64,000 nucleotides of DNA, from assembly GCA_033675545.1 (NCBI GenBank), contig JAWDGP010006506.1, positions 440,141 to 504,140 on the forward strand. The letters are read 5' to 3'. Of this stretch, positions 47,181 through 61,908 are shown in pieces. The notes beneath the pieces were generated by a model. The model worked only from the letters and a program-made list of their open reading frames with translations. It made no database searches and had not been told where the DNA came from. Within the stretch, counting starts at the first letter, position 1. Each line of letters opens with the position of its first letter. A program made the translations under genes and the position numbers. The DNA comes from Elysia crispata. Taxonomy: Eukaryota; Mollusca; Gastropoda; Plakobranchidae.

Positions 47181-47338
47181 ATGTTACTTAGCTTTTTTCA
47201 TTTATCAAGACTGAGCAATTGCAATCAAACTCAAACTACTTGAATGCACTTGTCAATTCTGTACAGTTGCAGATTCCTGCAGACTTCATAGTTTTATGAC
47301 TAGTGTATTAATTTAATGAAAATTCCTAGATTTTCAAT

Positions 47339-49854
<2,516 letters not shown>

Positions 49855-52160
49855 ATATATATGGGTCAGTCCATAAGTACTGTTTACCACCTTTGGTCCA
49901 AATTTTCAGATGCATAAAAATCAAAGCACAAATTTAATAATTATGTTTAAATTCTTGGAAATGTTTTAAAATAGCATCAGCTACCTCCCATAAGCTTGAA
50001 AATGTCATAGGATTTATATTAACAGCTTTATTTACAAATGAAAACCAAAAATGTGGTAAAAATCCAATTCAGAAAGTGGACATCAAAATATGCCTGACTT
50101 AAATGCTATAGTCAAGCATCATGGAAAGTCACTTTGCTTTTGCAAGTGTCTTAATGTAAGACCAATATTTCAATTTTTAGATCTACGGATACGCAAAACT
50201 CGAAGTTTCCGCCATTATGTGTTGAGCGGCAGTTAAAAATTGCGTTAGACCTGTTACTATGTTCGTCCATTTTGAATTCCTTCATTTCAAGAGAATTTTC
50301 AAACGCCTGTGTATGACCCCAGTGTCAAAGTCCAATATTTAAATCAAACAAATAATGAGCAATAGTTTGATGATTCAAACCATTAGTAAATGGCTTGCGT
50401 CAGTAAACTGTTATTAGCGGTCAAACTTATGTGGTAAAATCCTCATCCTTTTGTAACACTACTAACACACACCGTGGGGCAAAAGTTTGTTTCACCACAG
50501 AATCAAAAAATTGATTTTTAACTGCCGGAAACTAATTTTAACATATCATCCAGGTTTCTCTTTCACTTTCGCAATGGCAGCCTCTACACGGGTATGGAAA
50601 TCGGGTCGTCCATGGATTTTGTGTTGTAACGTTTCCTAACGTTCCCGTGATACTGATAGTGTAACATTTCCTAACGAATTGCACAAAGAATTGTAATATA
50701 AGGAAACTAATGTAAATTTAATAAGCTTTAACTGCCTGTAGTTGATTATACAAATGATTAAAGGTCTCGAGGATGTACTTCAACATATACGAAAGAGCCA
50801 TAATACATAGAACAAAGAGTAGGATTCGATAAGGACGAACCTAAGTTTGTCCCTTGTAACATTCCAGTTGGCTAAAAGCCTAGAGCCGCCATAATTTTCT
50901 ATTCTTTATTAGTTTTGATAATTTATATCCAAATTCTCTCTTACTTTGAATGCTCTTTTAGAAGAAAATAAATTTAATAACTTGAAGTGAGTTTAAACTC
51001 GAGGAAAGCCAAGGGGTGTTATGAGTGTTACTGGGTACAGGTGGAGTGTGCTTCTTTTGAAACATTTCTAACATCTTCTTTATCACATATGCCCACTCTA
51101 TGATTCATTAAATATCTCTTTACTCTATTTCGTTTTGTTGTGTTTTTTTTTTGTTTCCACAGTATTTTCAAAATTGCATTTTTCCTAACAACCTATTTAT
51201 CTCTAATAAGAGTGGATTCCAAGCTTTTGAAATGTTTGTTTTGTTGTTATATCATTACAGGTAGAGCAGTGGCCGACTATGGTAAATAAATTCAATTTCA
51301 TCTGGTACAATTTTTTGTTAAAGTTGGAGTATAGAGTAATATTTTATCTAAAACATGAACCCAATATAAAGGAAGACAAAAGCATTTATATTCAGTCATA
51401 TTTTTTTTTTTTTGTCCAGTAACATTCCTAACTAATCACTACTCATCTGCTTTTTCTTCACAAGGGCAGTATTTTTTTAAAAACAAGTCAATATTTTTAA
51501 AAACATAAAGATTTAATCATGTAAAACACAATTTTTTTATGGCATATTAGTAGATCATTATGTGTCTGGTATACAGTTTTCCATTTATTGTTTGTCCTGT
51601 AATGTTCCTAACATTCAAATATTTTCATACCATACTTATTATTTGAAAATAATCTCGAAGACCCTTTTAGATTTTTAAGATGGCTTGTCCTATAGCTTTT
51701 GAATTAAACATATGTATAACCATGATTTTGGTGTTTCAACATTGCTATAGAAACTTTTGCCTAATGTTTTTATGTCACATGATCGTCCTGTAACATTCCT
51801 AACAAATCACGTTCACCATTCAATCTTCTCTAGGATCAATTTTAATAAAAATACCTTGGATGTTACACACTACTCAAAGTCTTTGTGTTTATAAATAAAC
51901 ATATGCTTTTGTTATTGATATTTTGTTGCAAATGATCATATAAGTTTGTCCTGGTAACACTCCTAACAGGTGGTGGTCACATCAGTTACATAAAAATTTC
52001 TCCAAAACTATGCTAGCCTGAGGTCTGCACTTTTCACACAACAAATATCAAGAATCAAACATTCTAGACAATACTTTGCAATTTTGATGTGACATATTTC
52101 AAATTTGACCCTCTATGTCCACAAATGGTAAACAGTACTGGTGGACTGACCCATATATAT
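49855..52160. mobile_element. 2.3-kb non-coding transposon with 42-bp inverted termini and a GTAACATTCCTAAC array
   Basis: The left terminus (49855-49896) and right terminus (52119-52160) are inverted complements with about five mismatches; both read ATATATATGGGTCAGTCCA, then AGTACTGTTTACCA. No coding frame of note lies between them. At least seven copies of a core GTAAC(A/G)(T/C)T(T)CCTAAC (first copy with CTACTAAC) are present at 50453, 50626, 50661, 51419, 51599, 51790 and 51954. The last four are 164-191 bp apart and preceded by TGTCC. The target duplication cannot be read because both ends lie in ATAT. It looks like a large non-autonomous DNA transposon of unknown superfamily. Confidence 0.7.
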
Positions 52161-53800
52161 CATTTTTAGTAGCATTACTACCAATGGACATTAATGAAGG
52201 GCCTTTCCCGTCTAAATCTTGAAAAAAACTTGGCATGGGCTATAATGATTGGAAACGTTTAACCCATATGAAATTGAACAAATAGCTTAGTTTAGGTGAT
52301 CTTTTAGATTATTTAGACTCAGTCAAAGAGTTAGCAATGCCAATCCGACGTCCGCAGGCTAGACAACTCTAGCTAAAATTCAGTGTGCCGCGGCCCGTAG
52401 ACCTAGGCAAAAAAATGGACCGCGATTAAGCAACGGTTGCCGTTTTATAATTATAACTACAGCGTCATTTTATAACGCATCGCGATGAAACTTGGTGTAC
52501 AATCAGAAAAGATATTCTTCTATACTTCTGTGGTAAAACGGTATTGATCGGCCGTCTGGAAGTGTTCTTTCTGAACGAGTTTTTTCTTTTCGTTCGCTGC
52601 TCTCTAAAACTAATGGGACTACGCATTTCGTCTTTGGACAGATAATTTTTTAACATTTCTTGTGCAATTTTTACTTACTTACATTACTTTTTGTCCGCGT
52701 ATTTGCTCGTATTCGTCTTTGAAAGACACCCACCCTCTCAAAATAATGACACTTGACATTCAAGACGAGCCGGCCTGCTAAGCCTTTGGTATAGCGCACA
52801 AACTGACGTTTGATTTGTGACGTCACATGGCTAAGAGCGCTTCTCTCATTGGTCGAGAGCATGTGAACTGGGTTAGGCGAGTTTATCTTATTGGATTGTC
52901 ACTATTCTAATAATGGCTTGCAAAGGGGTGCTTAGGGTAGATCTACGTATATAAAATAAATAGCTATCGGATTTTGAAACATAAAAATGCTATTAAAACA
53001 TAAAGTATACATTCTATTTTTAATAAATTTGTAGCAATTTAGAAACATGACTTTCTTTCAAACAAGTTTTACTCAAAGCGCTTGGAGTAGTATGTTGACT
53101 TAACTTATACCCCCTATAGTATTCAGTTTAAAATAATCCATTAGCGCATCTACAATATGGGGACTGTTCTCCGCTTTTAAGACGAATAGTTTGTTTTCTT
53201 TTAAGAAAAAAAAATAATAAATAGTGGTACATTTGCAGTTGCCTGTACATCTATAAAGAGTTTTTGTTTCTTAAGTATGCTTTTTGTATGAAGATAACAT
53301 ATTATCTACAAAGTTAGCTTATATTTAATTGGTGGTTTCTAACTATTCGTGTAGGATCTAGATCTAGATCTAGCTCTTGGCGGGGAGGTTGGGCATTGAG
53401 TCTGATCTGATAAATCCTGTTAAATGTGAAATGAGCGTTCTGTATGACTGATCCAGTAACCAAATACAATATTGTAACTCAAATAACTAACTCATTGAGG
53501 CTGGGGTGATTCCATGAGCAGTCACGCTATTATTACTATTCTAATTAGGTACGTGTACTAAGTCCCACGAACGTAGGAAGTTGAAGGATAAGAAACGCTC
53601 AATGAACATTGTATTATCTCTCAGTATCTGAAGCGAGCTTCTATGAATTTTCTCCTTTTTCTTTTTTTTTTTTTAAGCATCCTCAATATGGATAAAGAAG
53701 CTCTTGTTTAAAAAATATGGATGCCCTGATTCCACGAATAATGGATTCAGATGTGAAAGGATGGCTCTAGACTAACGTTACCTGCAGGGGTTTGGGTCGC
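52161..53800. other. no gene seen; CRE palindrome and inverted CCAAT boxes near 52820
   Basis: TGTGACGTCACA (52816-52827) contains a perfect TGACGTCA. ATTGG words follow at 52849 and 52891, giving a promoter-like patch with no adjacent exon found. An AGATCT run is at 53356-53373. Confidence 0.4.
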
Positions 53801-53854
53801 AAATTATGGCACTTATTTCTACATAGCAAGTGTAGAATGGAAGATAATTTATGC

Positions 53855-54357
53855 CATCAGCGTAATTTATGCATAAACTTACCATGCTGATTTTAACAAA
53901 TTAAGAAACAAAACAAAAATACAATTTAACCATCTTGGTTGATACTTATGATAAGAACATTTGGGATGTGGTAACTTCTGAAATAACATAAAGAAATGAT
54001 AAAACGGTAATTTATGCTAATTGATGCATAAATTAACTAATGCATATATGACTGCTATATTTCTTTTAATGAAGTAAGAAACTAAATGATACATGCATTA
54101 TACTTCTGCCTGCAAAATTTTATTGAAATATCTTGGTAAATATGGGAATTAGGGAGGTTTTACGTTCTAAATAAAGGAACGCGAGTTTGGATTCGGGGGT
54201 AATTTATGCTAATTTAAGCAAAAATTGACCCTTAGAAACAAAACTGTCAAAATTATCTCTGACAAATTATGATTCTATATAAAAAAATACACTTCAATGT
54301 CAAATTTCATGGAAATATATTGCTAAATAAAGAAATTAGGAGGTTTTAACCTCCTTC
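53855..54357. repeat. diverged tandem repeat with GTAATTTATGCTAATT words
   Basis: GTAATTTATGC followed by a cATAAAtT.AC word recurs at about 53861, 54009 and 54200 (spacing about 150-190 bp). Between them 'aagaaac(a/t)aa', 'ttgaaatatcttgg' and similar words also recur. The block ends in a hairpin GGAGGTTTTAACCTCC (54342-54357). Confidence 0.5.
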
Positions 54358-54885
54358 ACAACAAAAAACAAAGCACCAAAAAGGTCCATTTTTTGGACCA
54401 TTTAATCCTCTTTACACCTATATACACATTTTTGGCTTACTTAAATCCTCATAACTTTTTTTTTCTGGACCGATTCTCAAAATTTAAAAAGTTTTCTTCT
54501 TTTGAGAGCAAGCTTTATAACTTCCAATCATTAGTAGGTAAATGTTACGGCTTTGAAATTTTGGATTGGCATTGCTAAAAGAGTAGGCCCTAAATTATGC
54601 GTCTACAGGCCTCTGACTTTACATCAATAAATTAGAATTTAGATCTAGATCTAGATACAGATGCAGGTTTGCTTTAAAGCCTGGGTCTAGATCTAGGCAT
54701 AATCCTTAGGCCTTGAATGAGATAACATGCTGGCAATTTAGTTGACTGAAAGTTTAGGCCTACTCTTGAACTCGTTCAGAACCGCAATTATTGTTCCACA
54801 TCTTACAACGCATGATTGGGTTGAGTATCCGATAAATCATTATTCTCGATTTAGAAATTATCTTTGATGACTGAATCTTACATAC

Positions 54886-55053
54886 CAAAAACCCTCCAGG
54901 TTGACTTGATTTGAAAGGGTTCGAGTATTTTTTTGTCCACTCTGCTCTTAGAGCCTCTCTCATTTTCGACCTTTCTTTCATTGCACGCAGTTCCTCTGGT
55001 TTCGCATCATACATCTTCCATGGGTCCCATAATCTCTGACCTCCATCCGACAT
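54886..55053 (-). CDS. first coding exon of an NDUFB4-like complex I subunit gene
   Basis: The 56-codon exon begins MSDGGQRLWDPWKMYD and continues AKPEELRAMKERSKMREALR, AEWTKKYSNPF and GGFL. It then meets a GTATGT donor (minus strand, 54885 downward) in phase 0. The 'YD..PEE..A..ER...R..LR.EW.KK..NP' pattern resembles the N-terminal part of mitochondrial NADH dehydrogenase 1 beta subcomplex subunit 4. That is a small single-membrane-span accessory subunit; its transmembrane exon would lie at lower coordinates and was not found. The upstream minus-strand sequence (55054-55240) is a plausible 5' UTR. No domain assignment was verified; other small mitochondrial proteins are possible. Confidence 0.5.
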
Positions 55054-55632
<579 letters not shown>

Positions 55633-55975
55633 GTTGCTGTATACTTAGGTATATATAATCGTAATTTATTTCAACTTATTATATAACAATGTAAAATCTC
55701 CACTTTAAAGCTTAAAATATGCTAAAAACTTTACAATTTAAGAATACTATAGAACCTTAATAAATTTTTATAAATTCAATGTGTTGTTATATGTCTTCAC
55801 TGTGGTTGTAGTAACAATTTGTTGATCCTATACTTATATGGTTTAATAAATAAAACCTTTGGGGAGTTTTGTTCATTTAGCTCAGCATTCAAAGTCTCTG
55901 AAACTTAGACTAGTGTCAACTAAGGTATATGAGTAATTAAAAATGAATTAAATTGGAAACTTTACAATGGTCAAA

Positions 55976-57110
55976 ATTTTAACAGTTCATTCTTGGTATC
56001 GAGTTGGAAGCTTGACGATTCGACCAGATCTTATGATTTCCACAGGGTGTTGGGGATGGCTCTGTTGAAATCTCCATTGGGGGTTGTTGTCCAGGGACAC
56101 CAGCAGGTGGTTTTTGTGTGCCTCCTGTTGGGGGCTGCTGGTGCTGACTGGTGTTCGTAACGCGTAGATTATCCAACAGGATTTGAGATCAGGCTGTGGC
56201 GTTTATCACCCTTTCCAAGAAGATATTGTCTGTTGCTCCGAAGCATCCCATCCTTGGCCTTGATAATGTAATGTTTTAACTCAGGCAACCTGCGGGTGTT
56301 GATCATACCGCTGCTTACTGAAGCAAATGTTTTCCTTGACCCTATTCTTCTCCCTCTGGTTTTTTTCTATCGGTAGCAATGTTCTTATTTTCCTTTCTAT
56401 TAGCAACTCTGCAGGGAATTTACGTTGGCTTTTGGTGAGGCCGTGTAGTGGAACATTGAAATGTTTGGATCTCCTTTGCTTTTTTTCGCTTTCTTGAAAA
56501 ATTTTTTTTAACCCTTTGAACATTTCTTTCTATCTTTGAAAAGCTAGACTGGTTGTTATGTGTACTATTTCTCATGTCGAAACATAAATTTTGGAAGGTT
56601 CTTGTCACGTATTGGGGGGGGGGGCATTGTCAGAAACTAGAGAGATGGGAGATCCGTGTCATGCAAAAATGATCTTGAGATGTTTCATGACGCTTTTGCT
56701 AATGGTTGTATCAACCTTACAAACCTCAACGAATTTTGAGAAGTAATCACCAACTAAAAGAAAGTTCTTTCTATCAAAGTGGAACAAATCGGTGGCCAAT
56801 TTTATTCATGATTCGTTTGGGACACCATGTGGCTGTAGTGACTCTTTTTATTTCGCACTTCTTTGTCTTTGACACACTTGGTAGCTGTTTTCTTTCTCCT
56901 CTATCTGCCTCCTCATCCCTGACCAAAATATTGCTGTTTTCGCTCTGTTTTGAGACAATTTAATGCCGAGATGACTTTGGTGGATCAGCTGTAGCATTTC
57001 TTGCTATTTTGCTTCAGCAACTATTATCAAATTTTTATTTCCGTTCAAAAAGAAAGATCCCCGTGACATTCAGTGATGTCTTCCCTGACTGTCCAGTATG
57101 GCCATATCTC
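55976..57110 (-). pseudogene. Gypsy-type LTR retrotransposon integrase remnant
   Basis: Read on the minus strand. The zinc-binding region at about 57050-56880 reads QQEMLQLIHQSHLGIK, RAKTAIFW.GMRRQIE, with HHCC remains. The integrase core at about 56830-56600 reads FHFDRKNF(L)LVVDYFSKF and HGSPISLVSDN, in several frames. The C-terminal part (56523-56281) reads PLHGLTKSQRKFPAELLIER and KIRTLLP. A tail near 56035-55985 reads RSGRIVKLPTRYQE, typical of the Gypsy pol end. Numerous frameshifts; no LTRs seen. Confidence 0.65.
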
Positions 57111-57729
57111 TCTAGGAACTTGTCTGATTGACTGTGGCCTTGTTTTGGTCTGAGATCTCTGTTTTTTTCGATGTCTCGTCATTTTCTTGTTTTTGTATAA
57201 TTAGTGTGATCTTTTGTGCATGTCGAGTTGCGTGAAGTGTTTTGTCCACAGATTCAACAATGGCTCGGATCTCTTGTTCCGAAATATCTGGGTTTGTTGA
57301 ATTGTTTTGTTCTGTTGCTCTTCAGGACAAAACTTGTTCTTTTCATTTCCTGTAAGATACTTGTAAGCAATATGGTCGCATTCTGAGCAAAAATCTTTTA
57401 ATTCTGGCAGGGCATTTTTTAAATGGCTTTTTCATACAGGCGCTGGCTTGCGGCGACAACAGACGTGCCTGTGTTATGCTCTCTGTGATTCTTACAATTT
57501 TCACGGATTTCTAATATTTTCGGATACACAGTGTTTCACTAATGTCGTTGCTTTGTGACATGAGACTTTTCTGTTGTTTTTATTGTGTTTTCGTGATACA
57601 TTTCACTTGTGTCGATTCGTACAGATACGTTCACTGTAAGATTGCTGCCTAGATTGTTCACAATGGCCAACACTCTACAGTATTCTCCCGCCATGTTAAA
57701 ATCATACGTCCCACAATATCCCACCCACC
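57111..57729. other. no clear gene; possible further Gypsy-derived sequence
   Basis: Fragmentary minus-strand frames without recognisable domains. Confidence 0.3.
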
Positions 57730-57990
57730 CTCTACAGATACCTCTAATATAAAAGGTAGAAAGAGGGGCAAGAAAGGCGGTTTAAAATCAAAATACCAGC
57801 GGAGACCCTTTCGTCCCTTCGTGCCCTGCGTTATTACTGGCAATGTAAGGTCCTAATGAAATAAAATTGATGAGCTGAACGCTCTCTCCAAGTTTAACTC
57901 GGATAAGAAACACGCCTCCATCAGTGCTCTAACGGAAACCTGGCACAACTCTGACATCCCTTCAAAAGAATTTTCACAATTTTATCAATA
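57730..57990 (+). pseudogene. non-LTR retrotransposon N-terminal/endonuclease fragment
   Basis: The plus-strand translation KGRKRGKKGGLKSKYQRRPF, RPFVPCVITGNVRS, KIDELNALSKF and SALTETWHNSDIP matches the start of many APE-type LINE ORF2 proteins (RGKRGG...LPSIILxNVRSLRNKIDEL...TETWL). A stop replaces one codon after NVRS. The remainder of the element is absent. Confidence 0.65.
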
Positions 57991-59018
57991 ACCACATGAG
58001 ACCATTGCAAGACCTCTGTCAATTTGCGTATCAAGCAAAGCGTAGTAGGTGTCGAAGATGCAATTCTGGTCTTTAATAATATTCAGACAGGCCAAATAGT
58101 TATTGCAGGATTCTTTTCGTACACTTCTTTTCGGCATTCAACGCACTGAAACCCCATTTATTATTCCACAATGTCAAATCTAAAAATAAATAAATACATA
58201 ATTTTATGGGTCCTGAACTTTTCGACCAATAGAACATAGTATGTTCATGCTGGTAAGGAGAAATCAAAACTCATAACAACAAAAACTGGTGTTCCGCATA
58301 GGTTAATGAGAAACGCAGATGTCGCGACTGAGCAAAACTTCAATTTTTCTGTTCTTGCGTTTCGCGGTCTCTAAGACCGTCCAACATATTGGTTTTGGTC
58401 ACAACACACTACCTTTCCATGACAACAAGCATGAAAGGGACACCCAACCAGCATTGTTCATGGCCCTTATAAAAATTTACAACTTGTGTGGCTAATTTTC
58501 TACCGTGATTTAAGTCGAAAGTTTTCTCGATTCACAAAAATCGAGAAGCTATGTCTTTTTATCTAATTCACGACCTGAAATCGACGCCTTTCCGCTATAG
58601 ACTGAGGCCTTAAGGGACTACTCAAACTGTCACCTTTCATTATCATAATTTAAAACAAACAACACTTAAATGATATGTGACATCCACAAACTTAGCCGGT
58701 AAATTTAAGTACAGTATTTCAAAATAAAAAAGATGCACCTGGTGTCAATTCTTTCTAAATAGATCTAGATCTAGACCTAGTTAGATATATAAATCGGTAT
58801 TTTACTATTACACCCAACTCGCACTGGCATTTGAAGTGATGTTTTTCTGTTAGATTTCAATGTGCTGAGTACGAATTTGAAGGTTTTATTCGCAGCAAAT
58901 AAATAGTTTTTGAAATATATGACTTTTTGTTTTGGGTTATTTCTTCTTTCTTAACCTATTTAAGCGTATTGATTTACTCGAGGTAGGTGCCTTTTTGCAT
59001 GTTAATTACTTCCGTCTT
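57991..59018. other. no gene seen
   Basis: AT-rich DNA, with an AGATCT run at 58760-58775. Confidence 0.4.
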
Positions 59019-59096
59019 TTGCGCATGCGTATTACTTTCTTTTTAGTTACTCTTTGCGCATGCGCAACGTCTTACAATTACCCATGCGCATGCGCA
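59019..59096. promoter_or_regulatory. three NRF-1-like GCGCATGCGC palindromes
   Basis: TTGCGCATGCGT (59019-59030), TTGCGCATGCGCAA (59054-59067) and TGCGCATGCGCA (59085-59096) are 30-35 bp apart in otherwise AT-rich DNA. The consensus resembles the NRF-1 binding site TGCGCATGCGCA found in many metazoan promoters. No transcription start or exon was recognised nearby. Confidence 0.5.
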
Positions 59097-59303
59097 ATTA
59101 AAGGCGCGTCTTTTGTTCATCGCGTCTTTTGTCTCATTTCATTGTCATTGTAATAATACACTCTCTTTAACTAATATATCTTCTATCTAATTTAGAAAAT
59201 GAGGTTTAATTCCTTGCAAAGGACCCACATTTTCTTAATATAATTATTTACTTAATTAAGATCTAAATCCTAATCCATAATAAACTTAATTATAACGTCA
59301 CAA

Positions 59304-59350
<47 letters not shown>

Positions 59351-60583
59351 TATATATAGTTATATGACAAAATAAAAATCCAACAATATTTTAGATTTCT
59401 AATATTTATTCTAATGAATTCCCCCCTTCTACATAATACAAAACAAAACAATAAGTTTAAGAAACTAATATAACTTAATAAATATATCTATGAAGTAAAA
59501 TTATAAATTATTCCATACTATTTCATTACTATATAATTTATACTATTACATTTCAATTCTTGGTAATCCTTTCTTTTTACATCTTGCACATTCTAGGTCT
59601 TCTTCCATACACACACAAATCCTTGTCTGTTCTTGAGTCTTCTATCTCCCTGCTCTGTATCTGTTCCTCTGTTTTAATATTCTTTTGATGATTTGACTTT
59701 GTTTTATAAAATTGTCTTTGAAGTTCACTTTATTGATTTTTTTTATAATTGTCTTGTAGACAGAATATAAGTTCTTGCCTCAACCAATCAGTTCAGGTGA
59801 TTGATTTTTATTTCATTTCTTTTCAGTGTTCTTTTCAATTAACACATGAAATTGAAGTATAAAACTATTTCAAATTCTCTATATCACATTTATTGTGAGT
59901 GGTATTTTATTACAATTGAAATCATGATATTTAGTTTATGTTTCTTTTCCCCTTAGGGTGTCAAATTGACGTAGCAAACTTCTTTATGCCAGTTATTACA
60001 GCAATATTTTCATAAAATGAAATAAGGAGATTTGCTTTTATTTTATTTTTCCTTTGGTTATTGCGGGTAATAAATTTTTCCTGCAACAGAATAGGAAAAC
60101 AGTTTTTAAGTTGGCATCAGCCATTCAATCGTTAATTTATTTCAACAATAGTCAACAATATCACGATTTACTAGATTGCATGTTCACTCAAAAAAAATTT
60201 ATCATTTAACAAAATTTCTGAAAGGAAATTATTTAATTATTTCTTTAAATCTCTAAATCCTTTATTATTATTTTACTATTTATATTATTATTAATTTAAA
60301 TCTAGATCTTGATCCTGATCACAAAATTTCTCACCTCTCCCGACTTAGTTATACAGATGTAAAATCTCCTGCCATTCGTCTTTCATCAAAAATGTAATGT
60401 AAAAGAGGACGAACCCTCGTGTTCACTAGCTTTTATAGTTCTAAGGCTAAGCTTGCCTTCATTCATACACTCTTGCCTTCCCACCAAGCCTTTCAGTCCC
60501 TCACTGCTCGTGAACTTCACTCACAGTCATTACTCATTAGGCTCAACAGCTGATGTGTTTTGATCGTGATCGTGATTTTCTTC
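59097..60583. other. no gene seen; (TA)n at 59311-59345
   Basis: Very AT-rich DNA; the (TA)17 repeat is the only clear structure. Confidence 0.45.
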
Positions 60584-61544
60584 ATGGCTGCTTGTGATAA
60601 GTGTTCTTTTGATTATTTTCAAGTTATTGCTGAATTTTATAATAACGACGCTAAGTCATTAGCATTTTTTCGATCTCATAGTGTTTTACCAGCAGAAATA
60701 ATTTGTCCACATTGTTTTTCTAACTGTAATTACCGCGAGGTTCAGAGTGTTTGGCGCTGTAGGAAGTCTAGTGTTGTTCCTAAATCTAAGAAGCGACGGT
60801 TTTGTGGTTTTTCTGTTTCCGATTATAAAGGAACATTTCTTGATAATAGCAATATTGCCCCGTGGAAAGTATTACTATTTATTAATCACTTTCTTAGTCA
60901 CTTGTGGGACCACAGAACTGTGGTATCGTGTTTAAATATATCATCTAAGACATCTGTGGACTGGCGATCTTTTTGTAGCGAGGTTTGCAATCACTGGTTC
61001 TTAAATCAGGAGCAGATAGGAGGTGAAGGAGTTGAAGTTGAAATTGACTAGACCCAGTTTGTAAGAAGGAAATACGAGAGGGGGAGACTTTTGAACGACA
61101 TTTGGCTGTTTGGTGGCATAGAAAGGGTTACAAAAAAAAAAAAAGATTTGTGGTAGCTCTCACTGGGAAGATAGAAGAGAAGGGTAACAAAGAAACACTT
61201 GTGCCTTTAATTCTTAAATATATTAAGCCTGGTAAACTATTTATAGTGACGCGTGGGGTGCCTATAGAGGATTGGGGGAAATAAATAATTACACGCATAA
61301 GGTTATTAACCATTCTCATTATTTTGTGGATCCGGAGGAAAGCACTATTCATACTCAAAACATTGAGCGCCTCTGGAGGAATATTAAAGAGTGGAGTAGG
61401 AGGCCCGGAGTGCGCTCAAAATATCTGCACCAGTATTTGGCCCGATATTTATTTGTTACTGGGACAGAGGAAAAAAATTTACTGCATTCATTTCTGACTC
61501 AGGCAGAAATTTTCCGCAGGGAACGAAAAAACACAGTGAAATAG
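60584..61544 (+). pseudogene. Merlin/ISXO2-like transposase, decayed
   Basis: From the ATG at 60584 the protein has an N-terminal region, a zinc-ribbon-like ICPHC...WRCRK...FCGFSV and KTSVDWRSFCSEVC, then GGEGVEVEID ending at TAG 61049-61051. That stop falls just after the first catalytic Asp, where the family has Glu. The frame continues as TQFVRRKYERGRLL and LFGGIER, shifts in a 13-A run (61132-61144), and resumes RFVVALTGKIEEKGNKETLV, PLILKYIKPG. A further shift near 61270 leads to YTHKVINHSHYFVDPEE and HTQNIERLWRNIKEW. The second catalytic Asp region reads VTRGVPIEDWG, so that Asp appears lost. Merlin elements move by a DDE mechanism. No inverted termini were identified. Confidence 0.75.
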
Positions 61545-61628
61545 AGGAAGATTACGGAGGTGTTCGAAGTAGCAGAGACGGAGTAAAGGTAAGAGCTGGA
61601 TTTATTATTATTACTTTCTTTTTTACTG

Positions 61629-61908
61629 TGTGCTGCTTCTTGTCTTTCCGGTTCATCTTGACCTGGATTTGATCGTATTATCAAGTGAAAGTCGCTTCAT
61701 TCTTGTCCGCGGGGGGGCATCCCCCCCTCATTATTTGAGTATTCATTCTTTTTTTGGGGGGGCAGGGCAGACCCCCCTCCAAATTTTTTATTTATTTATC
61801 TTGTTAACATTCCATAAAATTGCGCCTTCATAGTGTTACGTAATCGGGACTACTTTCACTTATAATGCGATCACGGTCAAGGTCGACCGGAAAGACAAGA
61901 AACAGCAC
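61629..61908. repeat. fold-back repeat of about 280 bp next to the Merlin remnant
   Basis: The left arm (61629-61692) and right arm (61852-61908) are inverted complements containing TTCTTGTCTTTCCGGT, CTTGACC, GATCG.ATTAT and AGTGAAAGT. The loop holds two G/C palindromes: GGGGGGGCATCCCCCCC (about 61711) and GGGGGG...CCCCCC (about 61756-61778). It could be a MITE or the terminal region of a larger element. Confidence 0.6.

Noticed and set aside
52465..52862. Minus-strand frames as further exons of the NDUFB4-like gene
   Set aside because: Their sequences are Arg/Lys-rich with no membrane segment and no resemblance to the expected remainder.
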